This document shows, in pieces, positions 9,406-17,563 of a DNA stretch of 64,000 bases (position 1 is the first letter of the stretch; each line of letters opens with the position of its first letter). The stretch is from Candidatus Omnitrophota bacterium. GTDB lineage: Bacteria; Hinthialibacterota; Hinthialibacteria; Hinthialibacterales; JAKPRU01. The DNA lies in contig JAKQSI010000050.1 of the NCBI GenBank assembly GCA_029570205.1, positions 3,842 to 67,841 on the forward strand, read 5' to 3'. The notes beneath the pieces were generated by a model. The model had not been told where the DNA came from and made no database searches. It was given only the letters and a program-made list of their open reading frames with translations. The position numbers were made by a program, and so were the translations under genes.

Positions 9406-10167
9406 ATGCCGATTAAAATCATGCCTTGCCTGGATATGAAGAACGGGCGTGTCGTCAAAGGCGTTCATTTTGTGGATATTCGCGATGCGGGCGATCCGGT
9501 TGAGAACGCGGTGTTTTATCAGCAGGAGGGCGCGGATGAGCTGGCCATGCTGGATATCGCCGCCACCGTGGAGAACCGCAAAACCCGCCTCGAGTGGGTG
9601 AAAAGCGTATCCTCGGTGATCGACATTCCCCTGACAGTGGGCGGCGGTATCGGCAGCCTGCGGGATGTTGAAGAGGTTCTGGCGGCGGGAGCGGACAAGG
9701 TTTCCATGAACAGCGCGGCGGTCAGGAATCCCGACCTTGTGAGGCAGTCGGCGAAGGCTGTGGGATCGGACAAGGTAACGATAGCCATCGATGCGCGCCG
9801 GAATTCGGACATGCCATCCGGCTTCGAACTCGTTGTCTCCGGGGGAACCCAACCGGTCGGCAATGACGCGGTTGAATGGGCGAAACAATGCCGGGACCTT
9901 GGCGCAGGCGTGATTCTTCCTACCAGCATGGATGGCGATGGAACCCTGAACGGCTACGATCTCGAATTCACGCGGGCGATCTCGGATGCGGTCGATCTGC
10001 CGGTTGTTGCCTCCGGTGGTGCGGGGAGCCTGGAGCACTTCTACCAGGCGGTAGTCGAGGGCGGCGCGGAGATCCTCCTGGCCGCGTCCGTTTTCCACTT
10101 TCGCACATTCAGCATCCGCCAAGTCAAGGAATACTTGAAAAGCAAAGGCTTGCAAGTGAATTTGTGA
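9406..10167 (+). CDS. hisF: Imidazole glycerol phosphate synthase cyclase subunit HisF
   Basis: A 253-residue (beta/alpha)8 barrel of standard length. It contains the catalytic pair D10 ('PCLDMKNGRVVKGV') and D129 ('IAIDARRN'), plus the phosphate-binding loops 'TVGGGIGS' and 'VASGGAGS' and the 'TSMDGDGT' motif. HisF turns PRFAR plus ammonia from HisH into IGP and AICAR, feeding histidine and purine synthesis. No hisH or other his gene is in the window, so the pathway is dispersed. It ends 17 bases before a tandem palindrome array and is convergent with relA. Confidence 0.95.
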   Translation: MPIKIMPCLDMKNGRVVKGVHFVDIRDAGDPVENAVFYQQEGADELAMLDIAATVENRKTRLEWVKSVSSVIDIPLTVGGGIGSLRDVEEVLAAGADKVSMNSAAVRNPDLVRQSAKAVGSDKVTIAIDARRNSDMPSGFELVVSGGTQPVGNDAVEWAKQCRDLGAGVILPTSMDGDGTLNGYDLEFTRAISDAVDLPVVASGGAGSLEHFYQAVVEGGAEILLAASVFHFRTFSIRQVKEYLKSKGLQVNL

Positions 10168-10184
10168 TCGCAGGGCGCACATTG

Positions 10185-10409
10185 AGTAGGACAGGCGTCT
10201 CTGCCTGTCAGCCCACCAGTAGGACAGGCGTCTCTGCCTGTCAGCCCACCAGTAGGACAGGCGTCTCTGCCTGGCAGCCCACCAGTAGGACAGGCGTCTC
10301 TGCCTGGCAGCCCACCAGTAGGACAGGCGTCCCTGCCTGTCAGCCCCCCAGTAGGACAGGCGTCCCTGCCTGTCAGCCCCCCGGTGGGACAGGCGTCTCT
10401 GCCTGTCAG
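10185..10409. repeat. Tandem array of seven 33-bp hairpin units
   Basis: Seven units start at exact 33-base steps from 10185 to 10383, the last one partial. Each contains GACAGGC-6 bases-GCCTGTC, a 7-bp stem with loop GTCTCT; units 3 and 4 have GCCTGGC on the right arm. The linker is about 'AGCCCACCAGTAG'. The array fills the gap between the convergent hisF and relA ends. Because the period is a multiple of three, open frames across it are artefacts. There are no unique spacers, so it is not a CRISPR array. Confidence 0.9.
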
Positions 10410-10432
10410 AAAAAAACGGTCCTGCGCCACGG

Positions 10433-12619
10433 CTAATGCTTCACCGGAGCGGTCCCGTTTCCTACATCCCGCTTACGGTGAACAATAATCACGCCTTTCA
10501 CACCCAGTAACGTGTGCATTAACCGATTCAGCTGGTTCAAATCCTTCACCCCAACGGTAACATCAAAATGGGTCAATCCGCCGCGCGTCTGCGTGTTCAT
10601 CGAGGCAATGGTCGTGCTGTGCGAAGAAATGCACTGCGTAACATCGGAAATAATCCCCCGCCGGTCGTGCGCCTCCAATTCCAGATCGGCGCGGACACTC
10701 GCCCGGTCTCCACCCTCCCAAAACAAATCAATCACCCGGTCCGGCTCCCGCTCAAATTGATACCGATTGCGGCAATTCTTCCGGTGGATAGTGATTCCGC
10801 GCCCTCGGGTTACAAATCCGAGAATGTCGTCGCCCGGCACAGGCGAACAGCAGCCCGCTCTTCGATAAACCAGATTGTCGATTTCTCCAATTCGAATTCC
10901 GGCTCCGGTCTGGGTGGGAAGCGTAACCGTTTTCTCGGTCTTGGAGGCGGTCGGAATCAGACGGGCCACAACCCGTTTCAGATCCGTTCGTCCCAGCCCG
11001 ATATTCACCAGAAGGTCATCTGCGTTTTTGCGCTGAAGATCCTTAACAATCGCTTTACAACGGTCGGACTTGTAAAACTCATTCGGATTCAGTCCGAGGT
11101 GTCTCAACTCCGGGTCGAGAATATGCCGCCCCTGAGTGATCCACTCATCCCGGTCATATTTGGCCAGGTACCGCATGATCTTGCTTTTGGCCTGCTGGGT
11201 TTTGGCAATTTTGAGCCACTTGGGAGACGGACGCGCGTCCGCCTTAGTGATAATCTCAACGTAATCGCCGGTCTTCAGCTCCTGATCCAGCTTGGCCATA
11301 ACGCCGTTGACTTTTGCGCCGGCACAGCGGTTGCCGAGATCGGTGTGGATTTTATACGCAAAATCGATCGGGGTTGCCCCTTTCGGCAGACGACGAATGT
11401 TCCCTTTCGGAGTCAGAACCAGCACTTCCTTTGTAGAAAGCTGCTCCTGAAAACTCTTCAGGAATTGTTCGGGGTCCTCATCCGGGCTGACATCCCTGGA
11501 TAAATTAACAATCCATTTCGCCGCTCGTCCAAGCCGACGTTGCGGTCCTTTTTCTTTGTAATGCCAGTGAGCGGCCACCCCCCACTCCGCCACAAGGTGC
11601 ATCGATTCCGTCCGAATCTGGATCTCCACCATCCGGCCCTTCGGCCCGATTACCGTGGTGTGAAGCGACCGATAGTTGTTCTCTTTCGGTCGGGAAATAT
11701 AGTCTTTGAATCGACCTTCAACCTGCGGCCAACGGGTGTGTACAATCCCCAGGATGTGATAACAATCCTCTACGGTCCGACAAATTACCCGAAGCGCATA
11801 CAGATCGTATATTCCCTCCAAACCCGTAAGATCGCGTCTCATTTTTTCATAAATACTGAAAAAATGTTTCGCTCGCCCCTCCACTTTCGCTTCAATCTTC
11901 CGGTCCTCCAGTATCCCGGCCAGCTCGCGACGAACCGCTTCCACATAAGCCTCCCGGTCGGCCCGCTTCTGGGAAACCAATTCTTTCAACCGCGAATACT
12001 GAAGCGGTTCCAGATACTGAAACGCAAGGTCCTCTAACTGCCACTTGATCCGCCCCAGTCCCAGCCGATGGGCCAGCGGCGCAAAGATGTCCATTGTATC
12101 CTGCGCAATTCGAGTGCGATCCGAGGGGGGGAGATATTGCAAAGTCTGCATATTGTGCAAACGGTCGCACAACTTGATAATAATAACACGCAAATCTTTT
12201 GCCGTCGTTACCAGCATGTGCCGCAGGTATTCCGTTTCCTTTTCCGCACGGCAGATATTGCGCACCTCATCCACCTTGGTGACCCCTTCCACCAGCATTG
12301 TGATTGTCTCCCCAAACAAGGCTGTCAGATCCTCCGCACTGTATTTCGTGTCTTCCAGAACATCATGCAGAAGCCCGGCGGCCACGGTCTCCGGGTCCAT
12401 CCGGTTCTCTGCGAGTGTTGTGGCCACCGCCACCGGATGGAGAATGTACGGCTCGCCGCTCTTTCGAAACGACCCTTCATGCGCTTCATGGGCAAATCCC
12501 AACGCCAATTCACAAAGCTGCAAATCCCGGTTCTCCAGGTACGACCCCGCTACATCCCGAAATCGCCGGAATGTGTTCAATACAGCCAGGTTTTCCCGGC
12601 TGATGAGAGCCTTGCGCAC
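10433..12619 (-). CDS. Bifunctional (p)ppGpp synthetase/hydrolase (Rel/SpoT)
   Basis: A 728-residue enzyme. N-terminal HD hydrolase: 'YILHPVAVAT...LLHDVLEDT'. Synthetase: 'GIYDLYALRVI', 'GRFKDYISRPKENNYRSLHT' and 'EIQIRT'. TGS domain: 'PKGNIRRLPKGATPIDFAYKIHTDLG'. C-terminal ACT domain: 'HFDVTVGVKDLNQLNRLMHTL'. Intact hydrolase and synthetase motifs suggest one Rel enzyme serving both activities in the stringent response. The frame stays open to an ATG at 12886, but the extra 89 residues are Arg/Ser/Gly-rich and unlike any homologue. I therefore chose the GTG at 12619, which gives the usual length. Neither start has a strong ribosome binding site. Confidence 0.93.
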   Translation of the reverse strand: MRKALISRENLAVLNTFRRFRDVAGSYLENRDLQLCELALGFAHEAHEGSFRKSGEPYILHPVAVATTLAENRMDPETVAAGLLHDVLEDTKYSAEDLTALFGETITMLVEGVTKVDEVRNICRAEKETEYLRHMLVTTAKDLRVIIIKLCDRLHNMQTLQYLPPSDRTRIAQDTMDIFAPLAHRLGLGRIKWQLEDLAFQYLEPLQYSRLKELVSQKRADREAYVEAVRRELAGILEDRKIEAKVEGRAKHFFSIYEKMRRDLTGLEGIYDLYALRVICRTVEDCYHILGIVHTRWPQVEGRFKDYISRPKENNYRSLHTTVIGPKGRMVEIQIRTESMHLVAEWGVAAHWHYKEKGPQRRLGRAAKWIVNLSRDVSPDEDPEQFLKSFQEQLSTKEVLVLTPKGNIRRLPKGATPIDFAYKIHTDLGNRCAGAKVNGVMAKLDQELKTGDYVEIITKADARPSPKWLKIAKTQQAKSKIMRYLAKYDRDEWITQGRHILDPELRHLGLNPNEFYKSDRCKAIVKDLQRKNADDLLVNIGLGRTDLKRVVARLIPTASKTEKTVTLPTQTGAGIRIGEIDNLVYRRAGCCSPVPGDDILGFVTRGRGITIHRKNCRNRYQFEREPDRVIDLFWEGGDRASVRADLELEAHDRRGIISDVTQCISSHSTTIASMNTQTRGGLTHFDVTVGVKDLNQLNRLMHTLLGVKGVIIVHRKRDVGNGTAPVKH

Positions 12620-12892
12620 AGAAATAATTCGGCTCGTGGACCGCCCGGCCCACGTACCCGGATAGGCAATTCGATGAGGATGTTCGGAATACGACGGACG
12701 CGAGATCGAAGGAAATCGCCGCTGTAAAAGACGTCCCTGACGTTCGATTGCCCTCGCACGGTCCAGAAGGCGGTTCCGAAACCAGGAGGGACAATGATTG
12801 TCGGACCGCTGACAATGGCGGTTCGTTGCGCCGTTCGAACTCCCACCGGCAACCCGATTCGGAAGTCTGTGAATCAAACGCCCCATCGCCGA

Positions 12893-13033
12893 TTATCCTG
12901 TCTCCGTAAGTTTGCCCCCGGCATACGACCTTAAAACGGCAAAGGGCGGACACACTTGCCCGCCCTTTACCCCGGACACCGCATTGTCAATGTGACAAAT
13001 CCGCCTATGAAAGTCTTTATATCGCGCGTTCAT
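12893..13033 (-). CDS. Possible 46-codon leader ORF upstream of rel
   Basis: A short frame beginning MNARYKDFHRR and ending AGGKLTETG. It has a very good ribosome binding site (GGAGG at 13043-13047, 10 bases before the ATG) just after a sigma70-like promoter. It stops 6 bases before the first in-frame rel ATG (12886). A perfect 9-bp hairpin (12941-12968) lies inside it. It matches no family I know. It could be a true small protein, a leader peptide coupling translation to rel expression, or chance. Confidence 0.35.
   Translation of the reverse strand: MNARYKDFHRRICHIDNAVSGVKGGQVCPPFAVLRSYAGGKLTETG
12941..12968 (-). terminator. Hairpin between ribH and rel (terminator or attenuator)
   Basis: A perfect 9-bp stem (AAAGGGCGG / CCGCCCTTT) with a 10-base loop. 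Read on the minus strand it is followed by GCC and then TTTT, so it could be a weak intrinsic terminator for the ribBA-ribH transcript. Because it lies inside the short ORF downstream of the 13057-13085 promoter, it could also act as an attenuator before rel. Confidence 0.4.
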
Positions 13034-13056
13034 GTACTAATCTCCTCCCTGAAATG

Positions 13057-13085
13057 ACTATATCAAAATCCGGGTAATTCCACAA
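13057..13085 (-). promoter_or_regulatory. Candidate sigma70 promoter for the rel leader
   Basis: On the minus strand, TTGTGG (13080-13085) and TATAGT (13057-13062) are separated by exactly 17 bases. Transcription would start near 13050, immediately upstream of the GGAGG of the short leader ORF. Confidence 0.45.
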
Positions 13086-13205
13086 TATCTCCAATGAATC
13101 GGCTGATCGTAAATCCAATATATTCAGCAAGTTGCCGGATACAGGCTCGGTAAGGTCCGCACAGAGATGCTTTCCTCCACGCGCGTTTTGCCCTCCCCGC
13201 GCCCG

Positions 13206-13679
13206 TCAACTCACCCGCAACTGCCCAATCAAATTGACCAGTTCCATGGCCGCCATGGCGGCGTCCCAGCCCTTATTTCCGGCCTTTGTTCCGGCGCGTT
13301 CAACGGCCTGCTCAATGGTATCGGCCGTCACAATCCCATAAATAACGGGCAGTCCGGTCTCCAGGGATACCATCGCGATACCTTTCGCCGATTCCCCGGC
13401 AACATATTCAAAATGCGGCGTTGCCCCACGGATCACGGCCCCCACCGCAATTACTGCGTCCAGACCGCCCCGCTCTACTAACTTCTTTGAAATCAAAGGG
13501 ATTTCGAACGCACCCGGAACCCGCGCAATGGTAATCGCTTCATCACTCACACCATGCCGGTGCAAACAGTCCAGGCAGCCCTCAAGCAACCGCTCTGAAA
13601 TAAAACTGTTGAACCGCGATACAACAATGCCGAATCGTTTCCCTGTTCCGTCTACTTGCCCTTCCAATATCTTTGCCAT
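13206..13679 (-). CDS. ribH: 6,7-dimethyl-8-ribityllumazine synthase
   Basis: A 157-residue protein of normal length, which self-assembles into pentamers or icosahedra in the family. Signatures: '[18 protein letters not shown]', 'VPGAFEIP' and '[17 protein letters not shown]', with the active-site His in the last. '[22 protein letters not shown]' follows. It condenses the DHBP made by RibB with the ribityl-aminouracil intermediate. The start at 13679 has GAGGT 7 bases upstream. It follows ribBA by 15 bases, so substrate supply and use are co-transcribed. Confidence 0.95.
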   Translation of the reverse strand: MAKILEGQVDGTGKRFGIVVSRFNSFISERLLEGCLDCLHRHGVSDEAITIARVPGAFEIPLISKKLVERGGLDAVIAVGAVIRGATPHFEYVAGESAKGIAMVSLETGLPVIYGIVTADTIEQAVERAGTKAGNKGWDAAMAAMELVNLIGQLRVS

Positions 13680-13694
13680 GGCATTCACCTCGTT

Positions 13695-14945
13695 TTATTC
13701 TGCGCCGCGTGATCGCTCGACAGGTTTGATCTCCTGATTGAACAAATGGCCCATACGGTTCTTTTTCGTCTGGATATATTTGAGGTTATGTTCCGTGCAG
13801 CCCACCTCCACAGGAACCCGTTCCACGATCTCCAGACCGTACCCCTCCAGTCCGATCAGTTTCTTCGGATTGTTCGTCAGCACGCGAAGTTTCTTGATCC
13901 CCAAGTCTGCCAGAATCTGGGAGCCGATGCCGTAGTCCCGCTGATCCTCTTTAAATCCCAATTCCAGATTGGCATCCACCGTGTCAAGTCCCTGATCCTG
14001 AAGAACATAGGCACGCAGTTTATTCCGCAATCCGATCCCGCGACCCTCTTGCGGCATATAAAGCAGCACACCACGGCCCTCCTTTTCAATCAGGCGCAAC
14101 GCATAAGCAATCTGGGCGCGGCAGTCGCATCGAAGCGACCCTAAAACATCGCCCGTCAGACACCTGGAATGAACTCGAACCAACACCGGTTCACCTATCG
14201 TCACATCGCCTTTCACCAGCGCCAGATAGTCTTTGTCGTCCACCGCGCAGGAATACAGGTGTAGATCAAACTCGCCGAACTCCGTCGGCAAATGGGTAAC
14301 CAGCTCTTTCTTGACCAGTTTTTCGGTTTTGTGGCGGTATTCGATAATACTGGGAATGGTGACTATTCCGAGACCGTGCCTCTCCGCCAACCTCTCAAGA
14401 GCGGGCATCCGAGCCATCGTTCCATCATCATCCATGATCTCACACAGCAAAGCCACGGGTGGCAGGCCGGCCAGGCGCATCAGGTCAACAGCGGCTTCGG
14501 TGTGCCCCCATCGTCGCAGAACCCCGCCGGTCGCCGCACAAAGCGGTGAAATATGCCCCGGGCGTCCCAAATCTTCCGGTTTCGTCTCCGGGTCGGCCAA
14601 CGCACGGATCGTGATGGCCCGATCACTTGCGGAAATGCCGGTTGTAGTCCCTTTCAAAGCATCCACCGTAACATGAAATGCGGTCCCATGGACAGCGGTG
14701 TTCTCATAAACCATCGGGGGCAATTGAAGCCGGTCCAGGCGTTCCCGAGTCATGGAAACACACAGCAGGCCGCGCGCCTCCCGCGTGATGAAGTTCACCA
14801 TCTCCGGTGTGGTTAGAGAAGCGGCAGCTATCATGTCGCCTTCATTCTCGCGGTTTTCATCATCAACCACGATAAGAATCTTCCCGGATTGCAGATCCTT
14901 AATGGCTTCCGGGATGGACAGAAACGGACTGCGAATCATTGTCAT
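13695..14945 (-). CDS. ribBA: Bifunctional DHBP synthase / GTP cyclohydrolase II
   Basis: A 416-residue fusion. N-terminal RibB: 'VVDDENRENEGD', 'RARGLLCVSMT' style block and 'GRPGHISPL'. C-terminal RibA: zinc cysteines in 'RCLTGDVLGSLRCDC', 'LLYMPQEGRGIGL' and 'VLTNNPKKL'. It supplies both branch precursors of riboflavin from ribulose-5-phosphate and GTP. It is first in a ribBA-ribH operon; ribD and ribE are not nearby. I looked for an FMN riboswitch upstream and saw none. The start is uncertain by a few codons (14954 TTG, 14945 ATG, 14939 ATG). Confidence 0.95.
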   Translation of the reverse strand: MTMIRSPFLSIPEAIKDLQSGKILIVVDDENRENEGDMIAAASLTTPEMVNFITREARGLLCVSMTRERLDRLQLPPMVYENTAVHGTAFHVTVDALKGTTTGISASDRAITIRALADPETKPEDLGRPGHISPLCAATGGVLRRWGHTEAAVDLMRLAGLPPVALLCEIMDDDGTMARMPALERLAERHGLGIVTIPSIIEYRHKTEKLVKKELVTHLPTEFGEFDLHLYSCAVDDKDYLALVKGDVTIGEPVLVRVHSRCLTGDVLGSLRCDCRAQIAYALRLIEKEGRGVLLYMPQEGRGIGLRNKLRAYVLQDQGLDTVDANLELGFKEDQRDYGIGSQILADLGIKKLRVLTNNPKKLIGLEGYGLEIVERVPVEVGCTEHNLKYIQTKKNRMGHLFNQEIKPVERSRGAE

Positions 14946-14971
14946 TTCATTCAATCTGCGCCAGATTCAGG

Positions 14972-15006
14972 TACTCATGCTGAATATATGACATAATGCA
15001 TGAGTA
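14972..15006. other. Inverted repeat upstream of ribBA; rest of the gap is empty
   Basis: TACTCATGC (14972-14980) and GCATGAGTA (14998-15006) are perfect inverted 9-mers around a 17-base AT-rich centre, 26 bases upstream of the ribBA start. This could be an operator or a leader hairpin. The remainder of the 330-base gap (to 15277) shows no gene, terminator or known riboswitch. Confidence 0.35.
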
Positions 15007-15277
15007 TCTTGGATTCAGTATATCTTCAGTCGAGTCAGGTTCCTACGGAACTCATTTCCCTGCGCCGCTGCGGTCAATGGCCATTGGTACACACAGAAAA
15101 CTCGATGAATGCTCGCTGAGGTGAATCATGGAGAATCGCACGAACACGATTCTTGATGAAACTGCTTTCCTCACCCCACAGATCTCCGATCTTTGGTGAG
15201 GAAAATAAAACACTCTCCCCGAATTGGGCGAGATACACAGGGGTTGAAATTACGGAACTTATCAACCCCGCATGTAC

Positions 15278-16459
15278 TCAGCCTCCGGTTTTAAACTCTA
15301 TGACCGGAGGGTGTATCCAATCGTGATAGGCATCTGCCACTTTGCCGGTTTCGGAGTCGCCTTCATGCACGAAAAGTCGATATCGGAAACAGAAAGCCGC
15401 TCCTTTTCGCAACAGGTAACTTCCATCCTGCTCCGCATCGCCATAATAATGCGACAGACCGAACGGGTTGGCGGTCATGAGGCCGTAGTTACGGACATGC
15501 CAGTAAGTCGGGTGTCGGAAATTAGATGGGTGGTCAAAGATTGCCAAGCCAACCTCGGACCCGTCCACTACCCCGCTGTAATCACACCACGGAGACCGTT
15601 TGCCCCAGGTTTCGGCCTCATTGATCCCTTTCTGGGCATTCTGGATCTTGCCGCCCCGGGTGACATCCATGGAACTGGCGACTCGAACAGAGAGAATGCC
15701 GCCCTCCTTGGTGTCTCCGAATCGGACATCGCCTTCGGTGGCCTTAAAAGTGATTTCAAAATCCATCATGCGAGCCGCCTTCGGAAGACCATAGAAAGTG
15801 ATTTTGCGGGTTTCTTCGAGAACTTTTCCCCCGCCGACTTCGATCCAGTCGTTCAAAACTGTAAACGAGCCATAAATCGGCCCTTCTTGCAGTTGCAGCA
15901 GATCGACATGCTGCTGCTTTCCATGACCTTCCAACTCGGACCAGAAGTCTCCGCCACCCACGTCACCGTGTGCCACCCAGATTGACTTATGGTGCGGGTG
16001 ATCCTGCGTTTCTCCGCTGATTTCCGCCATGGGATAGCTTCGGGTAACCGACATCCCGTGTGGACCGATCAGGGGATACAGATAGGGACGGGCGTTTTTG
16101 CGGCCGTACATGTAATTGGTGACCTGATCTCCGCCGATCATCACGCCGATCTGCGACTGTTTTTGTTGGAAAATCACCGGATGAGACAGGGGTTCGTGAG
16201 GGGGTTTGGATCGGATGGTAGTTCCCACAAGTCGATAGACACGAGTGGTGTTTGCAGGGATGTGGTTGAGAATCATCGAAAGGGTAGTGGGTTTTCCACG
16301 GGTTCCAGGTTCCACTTGTGCCCCGAACACCCGTTCGGTTCCTTCTTCGATCAGCGCCACACTTCCCTGGGGAAGGAACCGGCTGGGGATTTCAACTGAT
16401 ACGGGGCAGTGACGCCGAGGATGAGGACCGGCATGGACATGTAATTCGTTTTTTTTCAT
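15278..16459 (-). CDS. DUF6807 ('PmoA-like') family protein
   Basis: A 393-residue protein, beta-rich, without a signal peptide from the chosen ATG (16459). The signature 'DHPHHKSIWVAHGDV' (His-rich) and the later 'WCDYSGVVDGSEVGLAIFDHPSNFRHP' and 'WHVRNYGLMTANPFG' blocks identify the family. It is annotated in databases as methane oxygenase PmoA-like by an old misname and is common near carbohydrate catabolism genes in planctomycetes and relatives. It is probably a sugar-related enzyme or binding protein and is not a methane monooxygenase. No sugar genes flank it here. The upstream in-frame extension to 16561 was rejected as unlike homologues. Confidence 0.75.
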   Translation of the reverse strand: MKKNELHVHAGPHPRRHCPVSVEIPSRFLPQGSVALIEEGTERVFGAQVEPGTRGKPTTLSMILNHIPANTTRVYRLVGTTIRSKPPHEPLSHPVIFQQKQSQIGVMIGGDQVTNYMYGRKNARPYLYPLIGPHGMSVTRSYPMAEISGETQDHPHHKSIWVAHGDVGGGDFWSELEGHGKQQHVDLLQLQEGPIYGSFTVLNDWIEVGGGKVLEETRKITFYGLPKAARMMDFEITFKATEGDVRFGDTKEGGILSVRVASSMDVTRGGKIQNAQKGINEAETWGKRSPWCDYSGVVDGSEVGLAIFDHPSNFRHPTYWHVRNYGLMTANPFGLSHYYGDAEQDGSYLLRKGAAFCFRYRLFVHEGDSETGKVADAYHDWIHPPVIEFKTGG

Positions 16460-16542
16460 GGGAGTTATCGACGCTCCAAACCGTTCAAGATTGCGGCTGG
16501 GTTCGACCCGCCGTGAAAACTCGTATCCTGTGACTGAATTAC

Positions 16543-16651
16543 CTTTACAGAATCGCGTCATCGCGAGGAGCGAAGCGACGTGGCGATCTCAAGTCTTTAC
16601 GTGCCAACAACGAGATTGCCACGCTTGGCTCGCAATGACGGTATTGTAAAG
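16543..16651. repeat. Palindromic REP/MITE-like element
   Basis: A ~109-bp element whose ends, CTTTACAG (16543) and TTGTAAAG (to 16651), are inverted. Inside, 'CGCGAGGAGCGAAGCGACG' faces 'GCCACGCTTGGCTCGCAATG'. This is the widespread 'GCGAGGAGCGAAGCGAC ... GTCATTGCGAGC' extragenic palindrome. It lies in the 280-base gap between the DUF6807 gene and proC. No ORF inside. Confidence 0.75.
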
Positions 16652-16740
16652 ACTATTCGGTTCAACAACACTTGTATGTTCATGCAGTCGGTTTCTTGCA
16701 TTGTATTTTCGGCTACCGACCGCTTTTGCCGACGATAGGC

Positions 16741-17550
16741 TTATTTCCGGCCCAGCTCCTTCGAGCGCTCCGTTGCGGCGCGGATGGTCTCCCGGATGAT
16801 TCCTTCCAGGTCCGCTTGCTCTAATACTTTCAGACCCGCCTCGGTGGTTCCGCCGGGGGTGGCCACCTTCTTAACCAGTTCGGCGGGGTGATCGCCGCTC
16901 TGTTCCAGGAACCGGGCTGTGCCCAGCATGGTTTGAACCACTAATTGTCGCGCGACCGGCTCCGGCAGTTGAACCGCCTTTGCCGCCTCGATCAAATAAG
17001 ATGCCAGCTGGAACAGGAATCCCGGTCCGCTGCCGGATACGGCAGTGACCGCATTTTGAAGTTCCTCCTCAACCTCCACAACCGACCCCACCGCAGAGAG
17101 GATTTCGTTCACAATCACGCGTTGGTTGCAGTCTACGTCCTCTCCGAAAGTCACTGCGCTGATCCCCGCGCCTGCCTGGGCCGGTAGATTCGGCATAACC
17201 CGCACCATCCGGGCTGCCCCTCCTAATGCCCGACTCAATTTCGCCCGGCTCTGTCCGGCGAGGATCGAGACAACCAAGTGATCTTTTGTCAGTCGATCCC
17301 GGAGGCGATTCCCGACCTCTGTCAGGTGTATTGGCTTGACAGCCAGAAGCAGAATCTTTGCGAATCCCGGAGCATCCTCCAGCGATTCGCTCACCTCAAC
17401 CCCGTAAGTCTCCCGAAGGTGTTCCCGGCGATTTGCATCGATTTCACAAACCAGAACATCGCCGGGAGGAACAATTTTGTTCTTGACAAGGCCACCGACC
17501 AGGGCCGATCCCATGTTACCGCCGCCGATGACTGCGATTCTTTCATCCAT
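16741..17550 (-). CDS. proC: Pyrroline-5-carboxylate reductase
   Basis: A 269-residue protein of normal length. The Rossmann start 'IAVIGGGNMGSALVGGL' binds NAD(P)H. The C-terminal dimerisation signature 'TPGGTTEAGLKVLE' and 'AVSGSGPGFLFQLA' are diagnostic. It catalyses the last step of proline synthesis. The ATG at 17550 lies 13 bases after the carB C-half stop, on the same strand, so it is probably the third gene of a carB-carB-proC operon. Confidence 0.95.
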   Translation of the reverse strand: MDERIAVIGGGNMGSALVGGLVKNKIVPPGDVLVCEIDANRREHLRETYGVEVSESLEDAPGFAKILLLAVKPIHLTEVGNRLRDRLTKDHLVVSILAGQSRAKLSRALGGAARMVRVMPNLPAQAGAGISAVTFGEDVDCNQRVIVNEILSAVGSVVEVEEELQNAVTAVSGSGPGFLFQLASYLIEAAKAVQLPEPVARQLVVQTMLGTARFLEQSGDHPAELVKKVATPGGTTEAGLKVLEQADLEGIIRETIRAATERSKELGRK

Positions 17551-17563
17551 TGATGCATCCTTC

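Noticed and set aside
10041-10436. Open frames on both strands across the 33-bp array, giving repeated RDACPT- or RTGVSACQ-type peptides
   Set aside because: The 33-base period is a multiple of three, so any frame without a stop in one unit stays open. There is no ribosome binding site and no conserved start.
12620-12886. N-terminal extension of Rel starting at 12886
   Set aside because: In-frame but Arg/Ser/Gly-rich with no resemblance to the family; the GTG at 12619 gives the standard length. Not fully excluded.
14946-15277. FMN riboswitch upstream of ribBA
   Set aside because: None of the conserved RFN-element blocks is present on the minus strand; only a 9-mer inverted repeat is seen.
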